From DASPLH01 sp035627675 (GTDB taxonomy: Bacteria; Acidobacteriota; Terriglobia; Terriglobales; Acidobacteriaceae), in the NCBI GenBank assembly GCA_035627675.1, contig DASPLH010000076.1, positions 1 through 9,181 of the forward strand: a stretch of DNA of 9,181 nucleotides, read 5' to 3'. Below the pieces are notes generated by a model. That model was not told the DNA's origin. It saw only the letters and a list, made by a program, of their open reading frames with translations, and ran no database searches. The translations under genes were made by a program, and so were the position numbers. How positions within the stretch are numbered: the stretch's first letter is position 1; each line of letters opens with the position of its first letter. Below, piece after piece: positions 1-5,124 of this stretch.

Positions 1-1766
1 TCGAACTCGATCAGCCGCTCGCAGACGTCGATCCAGTCGCGGAAGTGTCTTTCGTCCTGGTACAGGTCGCGCACGGCCTCGGCGCGGGCGACATACTTCT
101 CCTGCTCCGTCGCGGCGGTGTTCGTGTCGCGAAGGGCCCCCAACCTGCGAAGCGCGTCGAAGAAGACATCGCGGATGGAAGGTTCGCGCAAGCGCCGCTC
201 GAGCGCGGCCATGGCCTCGGGCACAGGCTCGTGATGCTGAAGCATCTTCTCGTCCTTCAACCCACAGAGGAACTCGATTTCGCGGAACTGCTCGGATTGG
301 AAACCGCTGGCCGGCTCCAGCTTGCCTCGGAAGGCAAGGAAGTGGGTCGGCAGCATCGTCTCCAGAATCGTGAACTGCGTCACCGCGACGCGCATGATCT
401 CCGTGCAACGGCGCAGTAGCCGCGCTGCTTCGTAAACCTCCTCGCGCGACTCCGGCCGCGAACCAAACGTCCGCAGGCTGGCGGCGACCGCGTCGAGATC
501 GTGCAACAGCTCCTTGAACCAGAGCTCGTACGTTTGGTGAATGATGATGAACAGCAGTTCATCGTGATGCGGCGGATCGGACAGCGTCCGCTGCAATCCC
601 AGCAGTGAGGGTATTTGCAGGTACGAACTGTAGGTCAGCCGGTCCGTCGCGGGCTCGGGCGCGAACGGCTCCGATGACGCGGAATGCGCGGCGCCCATCG
701 GGCATCCCGATGATGCTCCGGTCGTGACTTCGGGCGTTCGCGTCGTCGCCGCTGCCGCCGTTTCGAGCTCCTCCATTTGCAACCCCAGGAACTTCGACGC
801 ATTGCCGCCCAGGAGTCTCGCTTTCACCTCGGGAGTGAGGCGGCTGTTTCGAACCAGCGCGCCGACGCGCTCCTCGCCCAATGGAAACGGATAATCCGAG
901 CCGAGCACGACACGATCCGTCCCCATCACATCCACCAGCAGTTGCAGCGAGCGATGATCGAAGACGGCGGAGTCGACGTAGAAGCGTGAGACGTAGTGTG
1001 TCGGCGGGTGCTCGGACTTGCCACGCGCGACGGGATGGTGATGCCACGCATTGTCCAGGCGGCCCAGCAGGAACGCGAAACTTCCGCCGCCATGGGCGAA
1101 GCACAAGCGCAGCGAGGCGGGGATGCGATCGAGCGCGCCACTGACGACCAGCGACACCATCGAGAGATGCGTCTCGGCCGGCATGCCGACCGTCCAGGGC
1201 ATCATGTAGTCGGCCATGCGCTCGCGGCCCATCATGTCCCACGGATGCACGAGCACGGCCGCGCCTTCGGCCGCACAGTGCTGGAGAAACGTGACGATGC
1301 CCTCGTCGTCGAGGTTGCGATTGCCGACGTGGTTGCCGATCTGCACTCCGAGATGGCCCTCGCGCATGCAGCGCGAAAGCTCGCGGCACGCGGCGTCGGT
1401 GTCCTGGAGCGGCACCTGGCAGAGCGACTTCAGCCGACGGTTGCCGCGGGAGCATAGCTCCAGCGCAGCGTCGTTGAAGATGCGCGCGCAATCGAGCGCG
1501 TGCTCCACCGGACGGTTGTAGGCGAACAGCACCGGAGTCGATGAGATCACCTGGAGATCGATGCCGTCGCGATCCATCTCCTGCAACCGCACCTCGGGGT
1601 CCCAGCAGGCTGCGTAAACGTGCCGAAAGAACCGGTCGCCGAGCATGATGTCGGCCTTGCCGTCCCCGTTGTGCTTGATCCACGGCCACTCGGCAGTACC
1701 GTAGCGCTTGGCCAGGTCCGGCCATTGTTGCGGGAAAAAATGGGAGTGAACGTCAACCGTTCGCAT
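1..1766 (-). CDS. nbaD-kynA: ACMSD-TDO fusion: 2-amino-3-carboxymuconate 6-semialdehyde decarboxylase joined to tryptophan 2,3-dioxygenase (partial, runs off left edge)
   Basis: The frame opens at ATG 1766 and reads without a stop to the window edge (588 residues seen). Residues 1-330 are a complete ACMSD of the amidohydrolase fold (EC 4.1.1.45): metal ligands H7 and H9 (VDVHSHFFP), H174 (HPWDMMGRE) and D291 (GSDYPFPLGE), general acid/base H225 (AHGGG), and R48 and R236 at the substrate-carboxylate positions. All keep the same three-residue offset from the Pseudomonas fluorescens enzyme as I recall its numbering. NASKFLGL (322-329) is the usual ACMSD C-terminus. A Ala/Thr/Ser/Pro-rich linker follows (about 331-370). 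TDO (EC 1.13.11.11) then begins with LTYSSYLQIPSLLGLQ, distal-His motif HDELLFI (H401), HQTYELWFK (410-418) and substrate-binding SGFQSEQFREIEF (487-499, R495). The proximal haem histidine should lie just beyond the edge. The start is 3 nt after the dioxygenase stop, with AGGT upstream. Domain calls are firm; that both are one polypeptide is read from the continuous frame. Confidence 0.9.
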   Translation of the reverse strand, partial: MRTVDVHSHFFPQQWPDLAKRYGTAEWPWIKHNGDGKADIMLGDRFFRHVYAACWDPEVRLQEMDRDGIDLQVISSTPVLFAYNRPVEHALDCARIFNDAALELCSRGNRRLKSLCQVPLQDTDAACRELSRCMREGHLGVQIGNHVGNRNLDDEGIVTFLQHCAAEGAAVLVHPWDMMGRERMADYMMPWTVGMPAETHLSMVSLVVSGALDRIPASLRLCFAHGGGSFAFLLGRLDNAWHHHPVARGKSEHPPTHYVSRFYVDSAVFDHRSLQLLVDVMGTDRVVLGSDYPFPLGEERVGALVRNSRLTPEVKARLLGGNASKFLGLQMEELETAAAATTRTPEVTTGASSGCPMGAAHSASSEPFAPEPATDRLTYSSYLQIPSLLGLQRTLSDPPHHDELLFIIIHQTYELWFKELLHDLDAVAASLRTFGSRPESREEVYEAARLLRRCTEIMRVAVTQFTILETMLPTHFLAFRGKLEPASGFQSEQFREIEFLCGLKDEKMLQHHEPVPEAMAALERRLREPSIRDVFFDALRRLGALRDTNTAATEQEKYVARAEAVRDLYQDERHFRDWIDVCERLIEF

Positions 1767-1769
1767 TGG

Positions 1770-2297
1770 CTACCTGCCGGGATGCACCGTTCCGCAATGC
1801 TTGCAACGGCGCAGCTCCTCGTTGCTGTTGAACTTCTCGAACAACGGTGGAAGATCGCGCACGAGGCTCTTGAGGCGAACCTCGGCCCGGTGCACGAGTT
1901 GATGGCAATTCGGGCAGTACCACTCGAAGCCGTCCACCGTCCCCTCGGGACGCGGCATCTCGATCACGAGGCCGATGCTGCCGGCCTTTCGCTGCGGGGA
2001 GTGACGAACGTGCTTCGGCAGCAGGAAGACTTCTCCCTGCCGGATCGGAATCTCGACCGGAGGCTTGCCGGCTTCGTCGATGACGCGCACGACGATGTCG
2101 CCCTCAAGCTGGTAGAAGAATTCTTCCGTTGGATCGTCGTGGAAATCGCGCCGCTGGTTGGGACCTCCGACGACGGTCACCATCAGTTCGCCGTCTTCCC
2201 AGACCTGCGCGTTGCCGACGGGCGGCTTCAGCTTGTCGCGGTTCTCATCGATCCACTTCTGGAAGTTAAATGCGCGTAGTGAGTTGATGGAGGGCAT
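1770..2297 (-). CDS. nbaC: 3-hydroxyanthranilate 3,4-dioxygenase
   Basis: This cytosolic Fe(II) cupin dioxygenase (EC 1.13.11.6) opens the ring of 3-hydroxyanthranilate to 2-amino-3-carboxymuconate 6-semialdehyde, the substrate of the decarboxylase encoded next. At 175 residues it has the usual bacterial length. Catalytic iron ligands are H53 and E59 (in FHDDPTEEFFYQLEG) and H99 (in HVRHSPQR); R49, R103 and E113 sit at the substrate-contact positions. The C-terminal rubredoxin-like second iron site typical of bacterial enzymes is intact: C128-x2-C131 (YCPNC) and C165-x2-C168 (RCKHCG). The start follows the RidA stop by 2 nt, with GGGAGG about 11 nt upstream inside the end of that gene, so translational coupling is likely. 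The assignment is clear from motifs and from its neighbours. Confidence 0.96.
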   Translation of the reverse strand: MPSINSLRAFNFQKWIDENRDKLKPPVGNAQVWEDGELMVTVVGGPNQRRDFHDDPTEEFFYQLEGDIVVRVIDEAGKPPVEIPIRQGEVFLLPKHVRHSPQRKAGSIGLVIEMPRPEGTVDGFEWYCPNCHQLVHRAEVRLKSLVRDLPPLFEKFNSNEELRRCKHCGTVHPGR

Positions 2298-2299
2298 TG

Positions 2300-2719
2300 C
2301 TAGTCTTTCCTCCCGGGCTTGTAAGCCATCGCCCGCATTTCGATCAGCAGGTGCGGATGCGGTAACTGGTGAACCGCCACTGTCGTTCGCGCAGGGCCGT
2401 CATGGTCGAAGTACTCGCCGTAAACCTCGTTGTATCCCGCGAAGTCGTTCATGTTCACCAGGTAGGTGGAGATCTCGACGACATCGCGCAGAGTCGCATC
2501 GGCCGTGGCCAGAATGTCGCGGATGTTCTCGATGACGGCGCGCGTCTGCTCGCGGATGTCGAGCCGCGTCGTGCCGAGCGCATCCACTTCTGCCCCGGCA
2601 ATCGTGTTGTCGGCCCGGCGCGAACTGGTGCCGGAGACGATGAGGAAGTCTCCCGCGCATTTCAGGTGCGGATACTTGCCTCGCGGCGTGGCGTTCCCTT
2701 CAACGACAATCGCTTTCAT
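2300..2719 (-). CDS. nbaF: RidA/YjgF-family 2-aminomuconate deaminase
   Basis: This 139-residue protein belongs to the RidA/YjgF family, which forms homotrimers with active sites between subunits. Family marks are FLIVSGTSSRRADNT (25-39), EISTYLVNMNDFAGYNEVY (82-100), R111 in ARTTVAVHQLPHPH, and E127 in IEMRAMAY, matching the conserved Arg and Glu of RidA. The N-terminal SGTSSRRADNTIAGAEVD stretch and the PHPHLLIE ending resemble 2-aminomuconate deaminases (EC 3.5.99.5), which hydrolyse 2-aminomuconate to 4-oxalocrotonate and ammonia. Its place between the semialdehyde dehydrogenase and 3-hydroxyanthranilate dioxygenase supports that role over general imine or enamine clean-up. AGGAG lies about 8 nt before ATG 2719; the gap from the dehydrogenase stop is 25 nt. 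The exact substrate is inferred from context and subfamily resemblance. Confidence 0.9.
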   Translation of the reverse strand: MKAIVVEGNATPRGKYPHLKCAGDFLIVSGTSSRRADNTIAGAEVDALGTTRLDIREQTRAVIENIRDILATADATLRDVVEISTYLVNMNDFAGYNEVYGEYFDHDGPARTTVAVHQLPHPHLLIEMRAMAYKPGRKD

Positions 2720-2744
2720 GTTGCGTGCTCCTGGTACACGCCGT

Positions 2745-4199
2745 TCAGATCCGGATACACACGTTGTTCAACTCCGAGTAGAAGTTCAGCGAGTGCATTC
2801 CACCCTCGCGGCCGATCCCGCTGAGACCCATGCCGCCGAAGGGCGTGCGCAGATCGCGCAGGAACCAGCAGTTCACCCATGTGATGCCGGCACGCATCTG
2901 TTGGGCTACGCGGTGCGCGCGGCCCAGGTTCGACGTCCATACGGAAGCGGCCAGCCCGTACTTCGTGTCGTTGGCGAGAGTGATGGCCTCCTCTTCGCTG
3001 TCGAACGGCGCGACGTGGCACACGGGGCCGAATATCTCCTCCTGCGTGCAGCGCGCACTCTCGGCCATTCCCGTGAGGATCGTCGGCTGCACGTAGAAGC
3101 CATTTCGTCGCGCGTCGTGGAACTCCGGCAGGCCTCCGCCCGTGACGATCGTTGCGCCCTCTTCCCGCGCCAGCCGATAATAAGACATCACCTTGTCTCG
3201 ATGTGTGGCTGAGATCAGCGGACCGAGGGTCGTCGTGTCGTCGGCGGGCCATCCGGGGCGCAGCTGCTCTGCCTTCTTCTTGAGGGCATCCACAAACCGG
3301 TCAAAGATTGGCCGCTCCACATAAACGCGCTCTGCGCAGAGACACACCTGGCCGGTATTCAGGAACACGGCGTCGGCCATTCCCGTGACCGTCGGCTCGA
3401 AGTCGCAGTCGGCGAACACGATGGCCGCGTTCTTGCCGCCGAGTTCGAACGACACGGGCCGGACATGGGGCGCACACGCTCGCATGATCGCCGCTCCGGT
3501 TCGCGACTCGCCGGTGAAGGTCACCGCATTCACGTCGGGATGGCTGGCGAGCGCCTCTCCCGCCGACCGCTCACCGAACCCGTGCACGAGGTTGAAGACG
3601 CCGCTGGGAATGCCTGCGTCACGCATGGTTTCCGCCAGGAGCGTCGCCGTGGCGGGTGTCTCCTCGGATGGTTTGACGACAACGGTATTGCCGCAGGCAA
3701 GCGCCGGGGCGACCTTCCACGTAAGCAGCAGGAGAGGCAGGTTCCACGGCGTGATGATTCCGACGACGCCAATGGGGTTCCGAACCGCGTAGTTGAGTGC
3801 CTGACGGCCGTCGGCGGTTTCGGTATGGAACGCTTCCAGGCCGGCGGTTTTGATCAGGTCGGCAAAGACACGGAAGTTCGCCGCCGCTCGAGGTACGTCG
3901 AGCCGCGAGGCCAGGGCCACGGGCTTGCCCGTGTCCGTTACCTCGGCGGCGACAAACTGCTCGAAACGCGATTCGATGCACTCGGCGATGCGGTACAGCA
4001 GGGCGGCGCGCTCGCGAACGCCTGTGCGTCGCCATGGGCCGGCGAGGGCACGACGGGCGGCGGTGACGGCGTCGTCCACCATCTCCGGACCAGCTTCGGT
4101 CACCATGGCGGCAACGCTGCCGTCCGCGGGGTTGATGTCCGGGAACTCCGAACGGCCGGCGACGAACGCCCCGTCTATATAGCTGTGCAACAGCTTCAA
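2745..4199 (-). CDS. nbaE: 2-aminomuconic 6-semialdehyde dehydrogenase
   Basis: An NAD-dependent aldehyde dehydrogenase (EC 1.2.1.32) that oxidises 2-aminomuconate 6-semialdehyde, the ACMSD product, to 2-aminomuconate. From a TTG start at 4199 it is 484 residues, the usual length. Key residues: oxyanion N153 (TPWNLP), NAD-binding K176 (VVVKPSE), general base E252 (FELGGKN) and nucleophile C286 (GQVCLC). R104 (VPRAAANF) matches the substrate-carboxylate Arg of the P. fluorescens enzyme; all of these share a 16-residue offset from it, as I recall its numbering. The frame stays open further upstream, to an ATG at 4715, but that would cross the hairpin spacer and overlap the thioredoxin gene out of frame. 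TTG 4199 has GAGG five nt upstream and gives an N-terminus (KLLHSYIDG) typical of the family. A GTG about 27 nt further upstream is the main alternative. The function is well supported; the exact start is moderate. Confidence 0.93.
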   Translation of the reverse strand: MKLLHSYIDGAFVAGRSEFPDINPADGSVAAMVTEAGPEMVDDAVTAARRALAGPWRRTGVRERAALLYRIAECIESRFEQFVAAEVTDTGKPVALASRLDVPRAAANFRVFADLIKTAGLEAFHTETADGRQALNYAVRNPIGVVGIITPWNLPLLLLTWKVAPALACGNTVVVKPSEETPATATLLAETMRDAGIPSGVFNLVHGFGERSAGEALASHPDVNAVTFTGESRTGAAIMRACAPHVRPVSFELGGKNAAIVFADCDFEPTVTGMADAVFLNTGQVCLCAERVYVERPIFDRFVDALKKKAEQLRPGWPADDTTTLGPLISATHRDKVMSYYRLAREEGATIVTGGGLPEFHDARRNGFYVQPTILTGMAESARCTQEEIFGPVCHVAPFDSEEEAITLANDTKYGLAASVWTSNLGRAHRVAQQMRAGITWVNCWFLRDLRTPFGGMGLSGIGREGGMHSLNFYSELNNVCIRI

Positions 4200-4204
4200 T
4201 TTGT

Positions 4205-4208
4205 CCTC
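4205..4208 (-). promoter_or_regulatory. Ribosome binding site that favours the TTG start of the semialdehyde dehydrogenase
   Basis: GAGG read on the minus strand lies five nt before TTG 4199. No ATG fits near the family N-terminus, so this site decides the start. A GTG slightly upstream is possible but I see no comparable site placed for it. Confidence 0.55.
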
Positions 4209-4319
4209 GGGTGCAAGAAGGAGCACTGCCCGGCACCCCACCGGACGGCACTCGTAGCCCGAAGAGTCTAATCCAAGACAAGGTAAGAGGGGGAGCCCCG
4301 CACTGAACAAGGCTGAGAA

Positions 4320-4338
4320 CGCGGGCGGGACGCCCGCG
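4320..4338. repeat. Perfect GC-rich hairpin (8-bp stem, 3-nt loop)
   Basis: Bases 4320-4327 pair perfectly with 4331-4338 around the loop GGA. It sits in the 160-bp spacer between the thioredoxin-like gene and the dehydrogenase gene. No T-run follows on either strand, so it is a poor intrinsic terminator. GC-rich palindromes of this kind (GGCGTCCCGCC on the minus strand) resemble dispersed intergenic repeats that I recall from Acidobacteriota and Planctomycetota; copy number cannot be judged from one window. Confidence 0.6.
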
Positions 4339-4351
4339 CCACACAGGCCAT

Positions 4352-4379
4352 CCTCAGTCTTAAGCGGCCCAGACTGAGG
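4352..4379. repeat. Perfect inverted repeat spanning the stop codon of the thioredoxin-like gene
   Basis: CCTCAGTCT (4352-4360) is the exact reverse complement of AGACTGAGG (4371-4379), with a 10-nt loop. On the transcribed minus strand the stem begins inside the last codons of the thioredoxin-like gene, and its TAA (4362-4360) lies at the loop/stem border. There is no U-tract, so a classical terminator is unlikely; it could attenuate transcription, protect a processed 3' end, or mark one end of the spacer repeat. Confidence 0.6.
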
Positions 4380-4926
4380 CCTTCTTCGCCCAAGTGCTCT
4401 GTGTATAGCGCCGCTTGAACTGCTCGGCCGTTTGTCCCAGGGCAGAGGCATCGCCGGTTCTCTTGTAGCGCGCCACGCCCGCCCAATACAGCGCTTCCGG
4501 CGCGGAGTCGGATTCCGGCAGCTCCTCGGCGACGGACGAAAACAGCCGCTCTGCTTCGTCCCACTGCTGCCGCGCGAATGCCGCGTGCGCGGTAGCGATC
4601 CGGAGTTGAGCGAGGAAGTCGTCGGCCGGCAGGAAGCCTTCAAACTGATGCCGCTTGTTTCCTTCCGCGTCCAGCACCTGGATGGTGGGCGTCCACTGGG
4701 CGCCGAACCGCTCAAAGAGTTGCGGCTGTTCCTTGATGTGAATCTTTACGGGTACGAAGTTCTGGTGGATGAAGCTCTCCACCCGTGAGTCGGGATATAC
4801 CTCGGCATCCAGCCGAGCACATGCCCCTCACATCGGGGCGGCGTTGAAGTCGAACAGGAGAAGTTTCCGGTTGGAGCGTGCGTCCGACATCGCTTCGTCT
4901 ACGTTGGTGGTCCATGAGATCGGCAT
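4360..4926 (-). CDS. Thioredoxin-fold protein with helical C-terminal domain; probable UxxC selenoprotein (in-frame TGA at 4830-4828)
   Basis: Read from ATG 4926 with TGA 4830-4828 as selenocysteine, this is 188 residues. MPISWTTNVDEAMSDA and KLLLFDFNAAPM lead into U33-G-A-C36, exactly at the CxxC redox site after the first core beta strand; the thioredoxin fold continues with ARLDAEVYPD, FVPVKIHIKEQ, the cis-proline motif WTPT (P80) and strand-turn-strand GNKRHQFEGFLP. Residues 105-188 are helical and TPR-like (FARQQWDEAERLF, APEALYWAGVARYK, WAKKASVWAA). A strong GAGGAG lies 6 nt before the ATG. No signal peptide or membrane segment is seen, so it is probably a cytosolic thiol/selenol oxidoreductase; its partner is unknown. 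It heads the kynurenine cluster. A GTG at 4782 could give a shorter product, but that lacks the first strand and the whole active site. Alternatives to Sec are a nonsense mutation or a sequencing error in a Cys codon. The downstream coding sequence is intact and the SECIS-like hairpin argues against decay. Confidence 0.82.
4792..4827 (-). promoter_or_regulatory. Candidate bacterial SECIS hairpin directly after the TGA
   Basis: On the minus strand the upper stem CTCGGC (4817-4812) pairs perfectly with GCCGAG (4806-4801) around the loop TGGAT (4811-4807). Sixteen nt separate the TGA from the loop, and the second loop base is G. Both agree with the known bacterial pattern: a short stem-loop about 16-37 nt after UGA with a G among the first two loop bases, read by SelB. 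A weaker lower helix can form from GGGG (4827-4824) with TCCC (4795-4792) plus A-T and G-T pairs. I checked this by hand pairing, not by folding. Confidence 0.68.
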
Positions 4927-4932
4927 CGAGTT

Positions 4933-4938
4933 CTCCTC
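4933..4938 (-). promoter_or_regulatory. Ribosome binding site fixing the start of the thioredoxin-like selenoprotein
   Basis: GAGGAG on the minus strand lies six nt before ATG 4926. It is the best Shine-Dalgarno match near the gene. It supports a start upstream of the TGA rather than at the GTG downstream of it. Confidence 0.7.
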
Positions 4939-5113
4939 GGGGGCATTGCACCGCAGTCATACCGATGACGCGATGAGCGCGGAAGATGCTACGGGGGCGT
5001 TCGTAATGCATGCAGCGCCTCGCCACCAGCCCGCTTCGACTTGCGCTATACTCACTCAACTTTCGCCGCCTGGGCAGGTGCCCCATACCGCATTCATTTC
5101 CTTAGCGCCTGGC

Positions 5114-5120
5114 AGAGGTG
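5114..5120 (+). promoter_or_regulatory. Ribosome binding site for the GTG start of the kinase
   Basis: AGAGGTG ends four nt before GTG 5125. No ATG occurs in this frame before the glycine-rich loop of the kinase domain, so this site supports the GTG start. Confidence 0.6.
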
Positions 5121-5124
5121 AAAC

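Larger units (their letters stand above)
4200..4359. other. 160-bp spacer with palindromic repeat between the thioredoxin-like gene and the dehydrogenase
   Basis: This spacer splits an otherwise very tight gene cluster. It holds the 8-bp GC hairpin and one arm of the longer inverted repeat at its right end. I see no convincing sigma-70 promoter on the minus strand. If the dehydrogenase operon has its own promoter it is not obvious; otherwise the spacer is transcribed through. Confidence 0.5.
4927..5124. promoter_or_regulatory. Divergent intergenic region between the kynurenine cluster and the kinase gene
   Basis: These 198 bp must hold the promoters of both directions. On the plus strand TATACT (5047-5052) is a good -10 match but has no clear -35. 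On the minus strand a weak pair TTCCGC-17 nt-TATGAC can be seen. TGCATGCA (5007-5014) is an 8-bp palindrome that could be a regulator site. None is strong evidence alone. Confidence 0.35.

Noticed and set aside
559..1725. 388-codon open frame on the minus strand
   Set aside because: It lies in the wrong frame over the ACMSD half of the fusion; its Arg/Ala-rich translation has no family features, while the overlapping frame has all ACMSD catalytic residues.
1620..2279. 219-codon plus-strand frame opposite the 3-hydroxyanthranilate dioxygenase
   Set aside because: It is an antisense shadow; the minus strand encodes a full dioxygenase with iron and rubredoxin-like Cys ligands.
4320..4379. Rho-independent terminator after the thioredoxin-like gene
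   Set aside because: Two good stems exist but neither is followed by a T-run on the transcribed strand.
2745..4715. Dehydrogenase starting at ATG 4715 (656 residues)
   Set aside because: The extra 172 residues cross the hairpin spacer and run out of frame over the thioredoxin-like gene; the family length and an RBS support the TTG at 4199.
4360..4782. Thioredoxin-like gene starting at GTG 4782 as a 140-residue protein
   Set aside because: This start omits the first beta strand and the whole active site and has no good RBS, whereas ATG 4926 has GAGGAG and a matching thioredoxin N-terminus.
4360..4926. Simple pseudogene with a nonsense codon
   Set aside because: The TGA falls exactly at the CxxC first-Cys position, there is no other stop or frameshift, and a SECIS-like hairpin follows. 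A sequencing error is not excluded, so the selenoprotein call is kept below certainty.
4927..5124. Riboswitch or trp-type attenuator in the divergent region
   Set aside because: No run of Trp codons, no leader peptide with a terminator and no recognisable riboswitch core was seen.
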